A stretch of 24,997 nucleotides of DNA from Hyphomicrobiales bacterium (GCA_016710435.1 JADJVV010000027.1:1-24997), one strand, 5' to 3'; shown: positions 9,801-15,873, counted from the stretch's first letter. The notes: a model not told the origin generated them from the letters alone. Numbers and translations are program-made.

Positions 9801-11190
9801 GTTTCAGGCCGCCGGGGCACAAGTGTCGTTCTGGGTGATCGAAAATCCGAAGGCCGGAAAGTCAGATCTTGAAAAGCGCCTGCGGCTCAAGCGCGGCAAT
9901 GCGGCAATTCGTGGCTTGAAGCGCATGACGGCGCTGTCGATGCGCGACAACATTTTCCTGTCGACGGTGGAGAAGATCAACCTGGCGGTGGATAACGCCA
10001 TCCGACTCGCCGCCTTTGTCGAGGCCAGAAACCAAGGCATGAGCGCGCAGCAGGCAGCGTTCATGTCCAAGGAATTGACCGTCAACTTCAACCGCCGCGG
10101 CGAATACGGCCCGACCCTGAATGTGGTCTACCCGTTCTTCAACGCCGGAATGCAGGGCAGCGTGCGCCTGTTGCAGGCGCTGCGGAACCCGAAACTTCTT
10201 GCCGCCATGACGATCGGCGGAGTCGGCCTTGGTCTCATGCTGGACCTGATGAATGCCGCCCTGTCGGATGAAGACGATGATGGCGAGTTGTTCTACGACA
10301 AGGACGTGCAGGACTACCGCAACCGGACCAACCTGCATGTGGTCCATTCCTTTGGCGGCGGTGAGGCGTGGTCCCTGCCGCTGGCCTATGGCTACAACAT
10401 CTTCCCTTATGCTGGGCAGCAGTTGGGCAAGGTCTTGCGTGGCGTGAAGGAACCGGACGCAGCGCTGGCGGATGTAGGAGCCGCCTTCCTGCAATCGTGG
10501 ATGCCGACCGACTCCCTGGTTCCGGGCCTTATTGATCCTGTCCTTGAGGTTGCCAGCAACGAAAACTACTTCGGCAACTCGATCTATCCATCCGACTTCT
10601 ACGGCAACAACAAATACCTGCCGGATGCGGTGAAGGCCAAACCGGGCACAACCGAGACATCCAAATTCATCACGAAGACCCTGAATGATCTTACCGGTGG
10701 CAACGATGTTACATCCGGTCTGGTCGACCTGTCGCCCGCCGTGATGGATTACATGGCATCGTTCGCAGTCGGAAGTGCCGGTTCATTCTATGGCCGGACA
10801 TTTGACGTGCTCTCCAAGACACTCACCGGCAAGACTGATGGCATCGAGATGAAGGACATCCCGTTTGTTCGCATTGCGCGGTCGGGCGGAAGCAGTTGGA
10901 CCGACTTCTACCGCTACAAGGACTTCGGGTTTGAGGTCAGGGATGCCAATGACGACGTGAAAAACTGGCCGGCCGGTTCCACACCGCCGCCCGACGTGGT
11001 GGCAAAGGCGGCGCTCTATGATAGCCTCCTGGCTGCGGAGCGCGAGATCAACGGCCAGGGTGAATTCAGGCAGACGGACAAGAACGGAAAGCCGAATTCA
11101 AAATTCGTCAGGCCGTCGCGACCGGAAGATGTGGTGATGATGCAGTTCAACAAGGAGTTCATCAAGGTTGCTGGACACCGAGCCGAGTAG
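856..11190 (+). CDS. Giant polyvalent phage protein: ParB, JAB, helicase, methyltransferase, zincin, BECR nuclease and LPD38 domains
   Basis: The frame is 3444 codons from GTG 856, but coding continues upstream, so 856 is not the true start. Domains seen: DdrB-like ParB domain, about residues 148-500 (INPAYPQ near 162, ESGNGRT at 216); JAB/JAMM domain, about 625-735 (H691, H693, D703); SF2/SNF2-like helicase, about 1155-1700 (P-loop 1211-1217 with K1216, DEAQ at 1297, SAT at 1381, Q1678 and GRILR at 1681); N6-adenine-type DNA methyltransferase, about 1790-1975 (EPSAGDG at 1818, NPPF at 1878); zincin (HEVIH 2201-2205, possible third ligand in EEAIAEE at 2249); BECR nuclease-like region, about 2365-2520; LPD38-like C-terminus, about 2520-3444. 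Linkers at about 505-595 and 830-1037 are disordered and overlap three small genes. Polyvalent proteins of this class (Iyer and Aravind group; P1 DarB is a relative) are injected with phage DNA and counter host defences. That role here is inferred. Confidence 0.9.
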   Translation: MVEESSGVGKDWHLTGRMVARDKTTNQWMVVTETPAADAGGAPGSTRDARQQPQEGPTPVGQPEVAPPAAGRAGDSAPDAAAIPASAPKDAPEQTPVEPAAPAAAALPEPAAPAPPEAGRVIATRPIKRDTIQTPSGAKVDVELAVVSLDDLTASNVDDGRINPAYPQDRQPRDRSKGESERQIQRIMQDFNPRLLGDLPTTADGAPVVDASGIVESGNGRTMTLGRIYRDRPDLVQAYQAEMKAQGYDLSGIRNPVVVRVRKTDMTPAQIEAYTRDSNTDTKLSMSAAEQAMADAKAIPASALDIYRGGDIDAAANRDFVRAFMQAAVPENEQSTMISRDGTMSQEAVRRIRAALLARAYGDSGIVEKLIEATDNNIRAIGGALTDIAPMWAKMRAAAESGHIAPEMDQTKALLEAVALVDRARAANRNVIEFVKQPDLLAGDGISPMGQRFLALMFRDTRQWTKPAGRDRMVLGFSFYVEEAMKTAPGADMFGGGANPDGTLDLARKKQEKDDGQAQPTSDLFAAPAAGSNGSSVRPPGGNGARPVEQGATDQIGGQRPEGRPEGVKPEAPPARDTGESLIQRGRDVLRQHERAGDAPFNNASGLDLRDSAEGRSLAGDLAAAKTFEAKTGIAETWVRSRGKATGVEHLVVLAKDGTPLAIMSGERSRVSMHASVWRAGRAGEVAYSVHNHPSSSGPGSADVGMLAIFPGMRMVIAGHDGTSHEMTATKALTDRGAQDAENLGPKNKDSVSAHLEPLFGKLMAVANAEAIQIGKAAGAKDGGEALWRRGTRPIFPLTLERLGLINYTGKTEWLHVMEAEGFDFGDIYGRVSSTHADRLGRAGFDIAKIGDRGGDNAAAGGANAAQPAADRPNRKPAETGRDGDGKGRVPTEPVKPATTGNAAIDGALDDLFGDGDVSGTSGDLERDSGGGPAANPVGGADVPAAGRPSGDGAGVGGKTAGRPVSGRPDIGGLPGGDADALGGKGNPNLAGSGGTERGGVPAGNGGRGNAGGDGRLPDDRGTTGSTASDASGRAGVKRTDAERVRDIKNLFEERLARFLTEPQTGFQEESSALDQRKKEALDAIFNEGVEGLDPASMSDRELFRAIIAPLAKAGLTRDLVAKLQPYLETYLAETRAGRADVPVAPMERPVSQGDRAAAQAKADKIRPVAGDEANIRATLPLLLPEQQDDVLKVERRFALPNGHGMMITNGTGTGKTYSGGGVIKRFVQMGKDNVLILAPSEAILRGWKGTLDALGVPVHQLSDTRDAGRGVTMTTYANLAGNDAIAARKFDLIVPDEAQNLSSNATGTPTSTLYSVRALAGRPGDLAPRSRMLHAKDWAAFDAMKDGAEKTTVYTRLKAREDAEVSKWSQEPRGKVLFLSATPFAYDKSVDYAEGFLFDYPNDGKVGRSNQSGQNLFFTQNFGYRIRYHKLTKPEAAVNSAVFEREFHEKMKRDGVLSGRALQVDVDYDRKFVTMADAVGTKIDAVLQDLREGESSPDKALADGYRSLKRAVNRNFTYQKRMQLLEAIKAKAAVPDIEKHLAMGRKVVVFHGFNVGGGFNPFAQVVDGQDGNAIKAMADLMTKHPDLNKIDFSSYGTPIDTLTTAFGGRARTFNGTVPTKKRLANLAAFNTDGSGVDVLVVQADAGGPGISMHDVTGAHQRVLINLGMPTKPTTSLQQEGRILRVGSVTNAPFRYYTIGTGWERSAFAKTIAERSGTVENLALGNEARTMMDAFIDAYIEAEAIEPSAQDGIGGKARDRRAVSTTPFQTAMTHYFGRAKISGRRDQREGLDFYPTPEPLALKMVEWAGIRPNERVLEPSAGDGAIARYMPDGIDLTMVEPSMDLASRAQLRAPHGKTVESTFEAYHLVNKAHVIVMNPPFGSGGKTAMDHVEKAIRHLRPGGRIVALIPSGPSADARFDNLMGGEVWRGDKMLSLTGIVNLPAVTFERAGTSVMSRIVIIDKARNADELVALAFDHRGNNRITVDATTIKGMFGQIEHMEVPPRPAPVVDAVTELETEGQDASTPVPSQAQAPALSAAAGAFKLAKVVHAKTGIDLFVATAGARVERDVYIAMLAVARAHDGYYSAFRGNGAMPGFQFKTEANRQAFLDDMAKPTTGGFEETGDTFQTSPQLVREAASATEEITRLLPKLRAELDRLDLKRVKLTAEAGAWWQGKFAITGQGAMEITIGASVNPTKTLYHEVIHALRAMNLFTAQEWTALETAAAKGWMEKHDIAKRYPDLSPSQQVEEAIAEEFSEALEAKKAPKGPLLVQAFNKIARLMRAFRNVFNGAGFQTAEDVFGRVLSGEIGARDAGNNGVAADRHQARLVNWGKQVIDLFRNVRLPPVMDMGDVPPVIRRLGGVGRRMVLPTGKAKTISKTHPDLTAQAWLKLPALIANPEMVIDNRGDDRQGDLIVITSESVDDGRPVVVVIKTNGTAASNEAATVVVTVYPKDKMSDLLRKAESGKLIRYVKARRESDGYKHIGANSRSASPLGDTISRLPVDTTILTYSDIFKARDGFAEDDTKFQRPIHTISGQALANRATAMGGAVFVPNRHIWEELTTASAPIWERLKNGRAAAMDAVDRARVLLQDRMLPLRRAQAEIEKASRVKLPEDQNVYLTETTFSGKVGNHLGRIDQDFTKPIIDLIAATKGDLDADTVGTWLYARHAVERNAHIASINPKMPDGGSGMTDAEANSILAQAAASKHAATLDRIGKLIDALRERSLELRVNSGLISHADATMWRSMYKHYVPMKGWAETDHGEATLDISGIGRRFSIGGKESRRALGRQSEAFNPLIGAITQAQEVSIRAEKNVVGRSLYELAKGHPSKLLWEVVQVKQKRYFNSTTGLVETRNANAAQQPLEPNEMAVKISGQEARIVMHDARIARAMTGLGADQMGTFIRFIAPLSRWFSMARTMLNPEFMVKNAIRDFETAQINMLGMDTKGRAKIALAMTRDWRKALMGATRGSGVNANTVWAKHFREFQAAGAQVSFWVIENPKAGKSDLEKRLRLKRGNAAIRGLKRMTALSMRDNIFLSTVEKINLAVDNAIRLAAFVEARNQGMSAQQAAFMSKELTVNFNRRGEYGPTLNVVYPFFNAGMQGSVRLLQALRNPKLLAAMTIGGVGLGLMLDLMNAALSDEDDDGELFYDKDVQDYRNRTNLHVVHSFGGGEAWSLPLAYGYNIFPYAGQQLGKVLRGVKEPDAALADVGAAFLQSWMPTDSLVPGLIDPVLEVASNENYFGNSIYPSDFYGNNKYLPDAVKAKPGTTETSKFITKTLNDLTGGNDVTSGLVDLSPAVMDYMASFAVGSAGSFYGRTFDVLSKTLTGKTDGIEMKDIPFVRIARSGGSSWTDFYRYKDFGFEVRDANDDVKNWPAGSTPPPDVVAKAALYDSLLAAEREINGQGEFRQTDKNGKPNSKFVRPSRPEDVVMMQFNKEFIKVAGHRAE
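2387..2391 (+). promoter_or_regulatory. Shine-Dalgarno site of overprinted gene A
   Basis: AGGAG lies seven bases before ATG 2399, inside the giant gene but serving the +1 frame. This decides the start of the 53-residue overlapping gene over the earlier in-frame ATG at 2342, which has no such site. Confidence 0.6.
2399..2560 (+). CDS. Overprinted small gene A (53 aa, unknown function)
   Basis: This gene lies wholly inside the giant polyvalent gene, in the +1 frame, between its ParB and JAB domains. AGGAG at 2387-2391 precedes the ATG by seven bases. The product looks like a genuine soluble helical protein, with a central stretch LEAMGRVFDRLAETEPDP and a basic, Lys/Ala-rich C-terminus. Its codons mostly end in G or C, as in the other genes of the window. 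In contrast, the overlapping main frame here encodes a Pro/Gly/Gln/Ala-rich linker. It stops at TAA 2558-2560 inside a GTAAAGC sequence also found at the ends of the other two embedded genes. I do not recognise the family. Confidence 0.6.
   Translation: MDKPNQPPTSSLRQPLEAMGRVFDRLAETEPDPSNKAQLTKSAASARKDAQKA
3331..3334 (+). promoter_or_regulatory. Shine-Dalgarno site of overprinted gene B
   Basis: GGAG lies six bases before ATG 3341 in the +1 frame of the giant gene. It favours 3341 over the in-frame ATG at 3323 as the start of the embedded gene. Confidence 0.55.
3341..3541 (+). CDS. Overprinted small gene B (66 aa, unknown function)
   Basis: This is the second gene embedded in the giant polyvalent gene in the +1 frame, between the JAB and helicase domains. 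GGAG at 3331-3334 is six bases upstream of the ATG. The 66-residue product has two predicted helices (SEIEAEITRLQAAPM and DRIESLQKLAETATEK) joined by a short loop, the pattern of a small helical-hairpin protein. Wobble positions are mostly G or C. The main frame across the same DNA reads as a Gly/Ala/Asp/Arg-rich disordered linker. The stop at 3539-3541 sits in GTAAAGC. Family not recognised. A small adaptor or regulator would fit the size, but nothing in the sequence proves a role. Confidence 0.65.
   Translation: MDEFQALTLIGLDGPDSTSPRSEIEAEITRLQAAPMPHNPLLTDRIESLQKLAETATEKGGFQPNP
3595..3598 (+). promoter_or_regulatory. Shine-Dalgarno site of overprinted gene C
   Basis: GGAG lies six bases before ATG 3605. 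The ATG at 3599 is in the same frame but directly abuts the site, so 3605 is the preferred start. Confidence 0.6.
3605..3967 (+). CDS. Overprinted small gene C (120 aa, unknown function)
   Basis: This is the longest of the three genes embedded in the giant polyvalent gene, +1 frame, just before the helicase part. GGAG at 3595-3598 is six bases before ATG 3605. The 120-residue product has a balanced composition with Trp, Met and Leu and no low complexity. Recognisable blocks are PLPDDLLAMALESEEKRLDG near residues 28-48 and MTEAQQAALRAMLLVEP at the C-terminus. Nearly every codon ends in G or C, as expected for a real gene in this genome. The giant frame over the same bases is a Gly-rich linker with many codons ending in A or T, the mark of an overprinted frame. 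It ends at TAA 3965-3967, again in GTAAAGC. I do not recognise the family. It may once have been a separate gene between two ancestral cistrons. Confidence 0.75.
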   Translation: MYQAPAAIWNAIAEAGPLRTPWAEQMFPLPDDLLAMALESEEKRLDGLFPGGPTSAAYLVVMPMLWEAKAIRTWQDQAGPNAAVFPLETVDEAMRVATGDYLMTEAQQAALRAMLLVEPE

Positions 11191-11431
11191 GATCGAGGGG
11201 GCTGTTCTGGTCTACATCGTGACGCTGTGCGCCATATCCATGGCGTGCGGCTATCTCGTTGGTTACACCCGCGGCGAAGCCCTTGGCGAACGCACCAATG
11301 TCGTGACCAAGATCGAGGTCGCCGAATATCCGCCAGCCTATGCCGCCGTTTGCGCCGAAATGCTTGAGGCGGCATGGACGCTCAGGGAGCCGGACTGGCC
11401 TGAGCCTGCAACCTCGCCGCACGAACCCTGA
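11168..11431 (+). CDS. Small single-pass membrane protein (87 aa)
   Basis: Starts at TTG 11168 inside the last codons of the giant gene, overlapping it by 23 bases, with AAGGAG at 11152-11157 ten bases upstream. Residues about 12-33 form one hydrophobic segment (VLVYIVTLCAISMACGYLVG). The rest is a short soluble tail with two Cys and a Pro-rich end. The overlap suggests coupling to the giant gene, so the protein may be made with it, for example as a virion or membrane component during injection. No family is recognised. The TTG start is chosen because no ATG or GTG with a site gives a complete membrane segment; confidence in the exact start is moderate. Confidence 0.6.
   Translation: MLDTEPSRIEGAVLVYIVTLCAISMACGYLVGYTRGEALGERTNVVTKIEVAEYPPAYAAVCAEMLEAAWTLREPDWPEPATSPHEP
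11410..11424 (+). repeat. 15-bp direct repeat, copy 1
   Basis: AACCTCGCCGCACGA is found here at the end of the small membrane protein gene and again at 15838-15852. Both copies lie 48-76 bases upstream of the start of a structural gene (11501 and 15901). May be a shared leader element or chance. Confidence 0.35.
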
Positions 11432-11458
11432 ACCTTTTGCCATATTCCCGCCAGCGAA

Positions 11459-11475
11459 GCGGGCCGCTTGCCCGC
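11459..11475 (+). other. Hairpin between the small membrane gene and the structural gene
   Basis: GCGGGC and GCCCGC pair perfectly around a five-base loop (CGCTT), 25 bases before ATG 11501. No T run follows, so it is not a standard intrinsic terminator. It may shape the mRNA leader. Confidence 0.35.
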
Positions 11476-11500
11476 GCTGTCACAAGCACGGGGCTTTATC

Positions 11501-12391
11501 ATGGCAAAACACGACATCATCGCAAAGACGCTTTCTGCGGACGCCGGCACCTTCACAGTTGCCTATCCCGCCAACACCCTGCCGGAGAAGTATCTCGGCG
11601 GCACGGATCATATGATCGTCAGCAACTTTTCGCGAACGCTGTTCTCGAAATCCGGCGACTTCACCATTGCCTTCGGGGCCTCCAACATCAGCGTGACGGT
11701 GGTATCCGCCATTCTGCCCCGTGGGGCCAGCATCTGGCTGTATCTGGACCGGGCTGATGATGTGGGTGAGGTTGGAAAGGAAGTTATTCTGGCCGATTTG
11801 TTTAAGATGGGCACGATGCACCTGGTCAAGATCAACCTTGGCGCACCGATCACGGCTGATGCCGATGGGGCTGTTGCATCGCAGGCCTGCACGCTTGCCA
11901 CCGGTCTGGCAACCGGCATCAACGGCGCTCTCGCGGCCTCTGGTGTGGCGACATTCGACTTCGCGCGCAACGTGGTTGCGGCCTGGACCGGCACTGCCGT
12001 TCTGACTGTGACCGGAACCGACGAATATGGGGTTGTTGTTAGCGAATCCTCGGCCTCCGGCACTTCACTGGCGGGCAAGAAGGCGTTCAAGACCATCACT
12101 TCCGTCACGACATCGGCTGACATCACCAGCCTGACGGTCGGGACCGGAACCGTTCTCGGCCTGCCGGTCCATCTGCCCGACGCGGTGGATGTTCTCAAGG
12201 AAATCCTGGACGGCGCTGCGGCAACGGCGGGAACCCTTGTGGCTGGCGTGAATTCCGCCGCTACCGCAACCACCGGCGATGTTCGAGGAACCTATGTGCC
12301 CAACTCGGCGCCAAACGGCGCGCGGGTCTACGAGTTGATTATCGGGATTAGCGCCCCCGCCTATACCGGCGTGGCACAGTTCGGCGGCTAA
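11501..12391 (+). CDS. Putative virion structural protein (296 aa; possible head decoration or fibre)
   Basis: The frame is open from 11468, but ATG 11501 is the better start: it has a GGGG at 11490-11493 and begins MAKHDIIAKTLSADAG. The sequence is rich in Thr, Ser, Ala, Val and Gly with alternating hydrophobic residues, typical of beta-rich virion proteins. A region near residues 190-225 (ITSVTTSADITSLTVGTG) reads as a short beta repeat, and the C-terminus (TTGDVRGTYVPN) resembles phage capsid decoration or structural proteins. It has no signal peptide or membrane segment. Placed between the polyvalent protein and the tailspike, it fits a late structural gene. Whether it is on the head or the tail cannot be told from sequence. 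A strong hairpin follows it. Confidence 0.6.
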   Translation: MAKHDIIAKTLSADAGTFTVAYPANTLPEKYLGGTDHMIVSNFSRTLFSKSGDFTIAFGASNISVTVVSAILPRGASIWLYLDRADDVGEVGKEVILADLFKMGTMHLVKINLGAPITADADGAVASQACTLATGLATGINGALAASGVATFDFARNVVAAWTGTAVLTVTGTDEYGVVVSESSASGTSLAGKKAFKTITSVTTSADITSLTVGTGTVLGLPVHLPDAVDVLKEILDGAAATAGTLVAGVNSAATATTGDVRGTYVPNSAPNGARVYELIIGISAPAYTGVAQFGG

Positions 12392-12411
12392 CCCTGACCT
12401 CGGGTGAGACC

Positions 12412-12434
12412 GGCGGCCGGAAATCCCGGCCGCC
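12412..12434 (+). terminator. Strong GC hairpin after the structural gene (candidate terminator or processing site)
   Basis: GGCGGCCGG (12412-12420) pairs perfectly with CCGGCCGCC (12426-12434) around a five-base loop AAATC. It lies in the 70-base gap between two late genes. No T tract follows, so termination would be weak or factor-dependent. An mRNA stabilising role is equally possible. Confidence 0.45.
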
Positions 12435-12461
12435 ACAACCACATCATCAGCGCGAGGCGTC

Positions 12462-15071
12462 ATGCCCTACAATGTGAGCAGCAATACCTTTGATCGGGTC
12501 TGGCAGTTTGTCGACCAGTTCGAGGAATTTGATGACATCAAGCGGTCTGATCTGGATACCGCACTGGATGATCTGAACGTCGGGGTGAATCTGGCCCTGC
12601 AGGGTGGCATGAGTTATGTCGGAGACTGGATCGCATCCGGCGCTTTCCCGACAAAAAGGCCAGACCTGACAGCGATTCACAACCGTGATGCCTGGCGTGT
12701 TTCCGTCGCAGGCACGGTCGGCGGAATCAGTTTCATCGTTGATGACTATCTGGTGGCCCTGCGCGGCAACCCCGGCACAGGCTATGCCGGCAACTGGTTT
12801 CGGGTTCCAAAAGACCTCACGGCTTACAACCTGGCCTTGACGCTCAGATCGGAGGATGCGGCCGATGCGGCCGATACCTCAGCCATCGCCGCGGCGGCAA
12901 GCGCGCTTACCGCAAGTAGCGCAGCTAGCGCGATCAGTGCGGTTGTTCCATTTGTCAGTATAGCAGCCATGCAGGCCTTTACCACGCCGGCTGCCAGCAC
13001 CGAATATACCGTCTGCGCCGATGGCGTGACAATCGAGCGGTTTGTCTGGAATCCGGCCAATGTGTCAGCGCAGATCACCGCATCGGATCAGGATTATTAT
13101 GCGCCAGCATCTGCGCCGTCTGGCGCAAGTGGGGCCTATCAGCGATCAGTTCAGAGGGTTTCCCGGTTGTTCGCCAGCAAGGGAGGCAAGTGGGTTGACG
13201 ACTCCGCCGCGCTGACAGCCGACACGTCACTGACCTACACCAATGGCGCGACAGGAACGGTTGTAGCGGGCGATTACGTCAGGTCACTCAAGGAAGGGTT
13301 TTCCTGGCAGGTGGCTGCATCCACCGCAACGGACCACAGCCGGACCACTGCTGGCGGGGTAAAACTCTACGTCATGGCTATCAACGGCCAAGTTCATCTG
13401 GACGCATTCGGGCCGAAGGCTACAGGCCTTGTCGGCGATGACGATACCGCGATCCTGCAAAAACTGGTTGACCATCCGTGCCCCGAAAAGCGGATCGGCA
13501 GTGGGGTCTATTCGATCAACGGAAGCGTGACCCTGCGAGACAACATCACGATCGTAGGGACTCTCGGCGCGTCGATCCTCTACCAACGCGGGCAGTATCT
13601 TTGGGTTGGCCCGAACGATCTGGATGGCTGCGTCATCACTGGGATCATGTATGACTTTGTTGATCGCCTTGCGGCCAGCGAGACGGCCTACTGGAGCCTG
13701 TTCAAACTCAAAGCACACAACAACTGCAGGTTTGGCAACAGCTATTTCCAACGCTACAACCAGATGACGGTTTTCGACATCGCGCTGGACGCCTTGGATA
13801 CGACGAACTGCATCGACAATATTTATGAGGACTGGCACAACCCACTTGGGGCGGCGTGCCAGCACTTCATGATTGTCCGTGGGTATGACCCCTACGAATA
13901 CAAGGCGTCTGGCACTGGCGACATGACACCTATCGCCACCAATATCATCTGGCCGGAGACGTATAACTCTTCGGTCATGGTGGTGCGGGAAAGCAGCGTT
14001 CGGCGTTACACGGAGTTGGTGCGCGGCACGGACTACACAGTGGCGTATGACGGATCGAACAAACTGACCGTGATACCTCTGGTGAACCGGACGGTAGGCG
14101 AGAACTGGATTGTCTATACCGCGAACCCGGAGGACACCGGGCGACGTCCGGTCAGCAACATCACCTTGACCAACATCGACATCAGTTATGTTGATCAGAC
14201 CTTCATCACGTGCGTTCGGTGGGTGGATGAGGTCATCATCGAGAAGTGCCGACTTGTGGCATCATCGAACAATGTGGATTTCATCCGTCTCAATCCCTAC
14301 ACCACGCGCGGAGGCGAGGGCGGAGACCACTGCCATATAAACTTCTGCACCTTCTCCTATATTCTGGACCCGCTTCTGGTGACGAACCACGAGACGATCC
14401 GCATGGTTCGGGGCGGGCCTGGAAGCTACGCGCTTACCGGCATACAGAATACACTAGACTTTGACTGGATGACGAGTGGGGGGCTGCACCACGGTATCGC
14501 GATCACCGATACTCAGGAAAACCTGCTCCCGATCACCATTTCAACCAACGGAACATCGACCGTCACTGCTGACAGTGGCAGCTTCCGGGACTGGTTTACC
14601 GCGATTGGAACGCCTGACCGCTGCCTGATCAATGGGGTGGAGTATTCCATTGCCACCATCGGCACCACAACGATGACCCTCGGTGCGTCGGTTCCCGGAA
14701 CTGCCTCAGGCGTGGCGATCTCACGCAAAAGTTTCCTGGCCGTAGCAGACAACTACCTTCAGTTTGCAAACATGGGGACCGGCTTTCCCGGATCAACTGG
14801 CAAGAGTGGAATGCTGCGAGGAAACTCTACCGGGTTTGAGGTTGGAAGCGCCACCATCTTGTCCGGGAATGCTTATGTAGACGTGCCGCTGTTGTTGTGG
14901 CGAGCGCCGAGGCTTAACGAAATAGCTATCATGCCGGGGACCAGCGGTATGGCCGGTTTCTTCATTGTGCCAACTGAGATGGCGAAGAACAAGATGCGCG
15001 TGCAACTACCATCGGCGGCAGGAACGGATCAGCAGTTCAGCTACAAAGTCGAAATGACGGCGGCCGTGTGA
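12462..15071 (+). CDS. Tailspike/tail fibre with beta-helix domain (869 aa)
   Basis: ATG 12462 is preceded by GAGG six bases upstream. Residues 1-50 hold a virion-anchor motif (FDDIKRSDLDTALDDL) also found in the fibre gene at 15901. Residues about 120-165 are an Ala/Ser-rich helical stretch. From about residue 310 (FGPKATGLVGDDDTAILQ) the sequence matches the entry to pectate-lyase-like right-handed beta-helices of phage tailspikes, with repeating short strands to about 700, followed by a small beta C-terminal part. Such proteins bind and often cleave the host surface polysaccharide. Catalytic residues cannot be assigned from sequence alone. The stop codon overlaps the next gene's start (TGATG), suggesting coupled translation. 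Tailspike identity is well supported; the substrate is unknown. Confidence 0.8.
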   Translation: MPYNVSSNTFDRVWQFVDQFEEFDDIKRSDLDTALDDLNVGVNLALQGGMSYVGDWIASGAFPTKRPDLTAIHNRDAWRVSVAGTVGGISFIVDDYLVALRGNPGTGYAGNWFRVPKDLTAYNLALTLRSEDAADAADTSAIAAAASALTASSAASAISAVVPFVSIAAMQAFTTPAASTEYTVCADGVTIERFVWNPANVSAQITASDQDYYAPASAPSGASGAYQRSVQRVSRLFASKGGKWVDDSAALTADTSLTYTNGATGTVVAGDYVRSLKEGFSWQVAASTATDHSRTTAGGVKLYVMAINGQVHLDAFGPKATGLVGDDDTAILQKLVDHPCPEKRIGSGVYSINGSVTLRDNITIVGTLGASILYQRGQYLWVGPNDLDGCVITGIMYDFVDRLAASETAYWSLFKLKAHNNCRFGNSYFQRYNQMTVFDIALDALDTTNCIDNIYEDWHNPLGAACQHFMIVRGYDPYEYKASGTGDMTPIATNIIWPETYNSSVMVVRESSVRRYTELVRGTDYTVAYDGSNKLTVIPLVNRTVGENWIVYTANPEDTGRRPVSNITLTNIDISYVDQTFITCVRWVDEVIIEKCRLVASSNNVDFIRLNPYTTRGGEGGDHCHINFCTFSYILDPLLVTNHETIRMVRGGPGSYALTGIQNTLDFDWMTSGGLHHGIAITDTQENLLPITISTNGTSTVTADSGSFRDWFTAIGTPDRCLINGVEYSIATIGTTTMTLGASVPGTASGVAISRKSFLAVADNYLQFANMGTGFPGSTGKSGMLRGNSTGFEVGSATILSGNAYVDVPLLLWRAPRLNEIAIMPGTSGMAGFFIVPTEMAKNKMRVQLPSAAGTDQQFSYKVEMTAAV

Positions 15072-15502
15072 TGATGGACCACGCAGACGACCTCGGGCTG
15101 TTCCACCGCCGCAAGCTGGAAGTGTTCCTTGCTATCGCAACGACGGTCTTCGGGGTGTTCCTGCTGATGCCGCCCGTCAGTCTGCGAGGTGCGAGCGCAT
15201 ATGCTGTGCTGTCGCTTTGCACGGAGGACACATGGGGGGCGCTGTTCGCCTCGACCGGCGTGACGCATATTCTGGCGCTGGTGGTCAACAACCATCGTTG
15301 GTGGTCTCCGCTGATCCGGGTCTATGCCTCTGGGGTGACAATCGCCGTCTACGCCTCCTTTGCCTTCGGCTTCATGCTGCACGATCCAGCTTCAACCGGC
15401 TCTTGCACCTACGCCTTGCTGGCTTTCGGCGCGGGCATCAGTTGGTATTGGGCTATCGTTGACAGCATTTCGGCACTCCGGTTGAAGGCGCTTCTGGCAT
15501 GA
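15071..15502 (+). CDS. Multi-pass membrane protein (143 aa), possible lysis-related protein
   Basis: ATG 15071 overlaps the stop of the tailspike gene by one base; ATG 15074 follows directly and could be used instead. Four hydrophobic segments are visible at roughly residues 15-38, 45-72, 80-103 and 112-138, with a short charged N-terminus (DHADDLGLFHRRK). Small phage proteins with several membrane segments near endolysins are often holins or antiholins, but this one is not in a family I can name. It overlaps the next gene by ATGA. Function: membrane protein, role inferred from position only. Confidence 0.6.
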   Translation: MMDHADDLGLFHRRKLEVFLAIATTVFGVFLLMPPVSLRGASAYAVLSLCTEDTWGALFASTGVTHILALVVNNHRWWSPLIRVYASGVTIAVYASFAFGFMLHDPASTGSCTYALLAFGAGISWYWAIVDSISALRLKALLA

Positions 15503-15825
15503 TGGAATGGATCACAGCGGAGCCTTTGTCGGCGCTTATAGTGGCAATCTCCGGGTTGCTGGCATCAGTATCGACAGCGGCGATCCTGCGCAAGAAGAAC
15601 GAGCCGCCACCTGTCGGTAGCCATGACGCCACCCGCGCAGCGTTGGCCGAAAACACGACGGTTCAGCGTGAGACGAATGGCAAATTCGGCGAGAACCTCC
15701 GAATGTTCGCGGATGTCGTCAAGGCTCTGGGAGAGTTGATCCTGATCATGCGCGGCATCGCAGAGGACATTCGGATGATCGAGCGGCATCAGTCGGCAAT
15801 TCGGGACAGGAGCGGCAAGCAGTGA
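15499..15825 (+). CDS. Single-pass membrane protein with coiled-coil tail (108 aa)
   Basis: The start codon overlaps the previous stop (ATGATGG at 15499-15505), so translation is likely coupled; ATG 15502 is an alternative start. Residues about 9-30 (LSALIVAISGLLASVSTAAI) form a membrane segment followed by a basic RKK. The remaining 75 residues are charged and helical with heptad-like spacing. The shape, an N-terminal anchor plus a helical tail, is like an inner-membrane spanin or a holin partner. No partner outer-membrane lipoprotein with a lipobox is visible nearby, which weakens the spanin idea. Family not recognised. Confidence 0.6.
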   Translation: MMEWITAEPLSALIVAISGLLASVSTAAILRKKNEPPPVGSHDATRAALAENTTVQRETNGKFGENLRMFADVVKALGELILIMRGIAEDIRMIERHQSAIRDRSGKQ

Positions 15826-15837
15826 AACGCCCGGCAT

Positions 15838-15852
15838 AACCTCGCCGCACGA
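15838..15852 (+). repeat. 15-bp direct repeat, copy 2
   Basis: AACCTCGCCGCACGA is identical to 11410-11424. It lies between the small membrane gene and the second fibre gene. A shorter direct repeat, CCGGCATA, occurs at 15831-15838 and 15865-15872 around it. Confidence 0.35.
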
Positions 15853-15873
15853 CCGATGATAATTCCGGCATAC

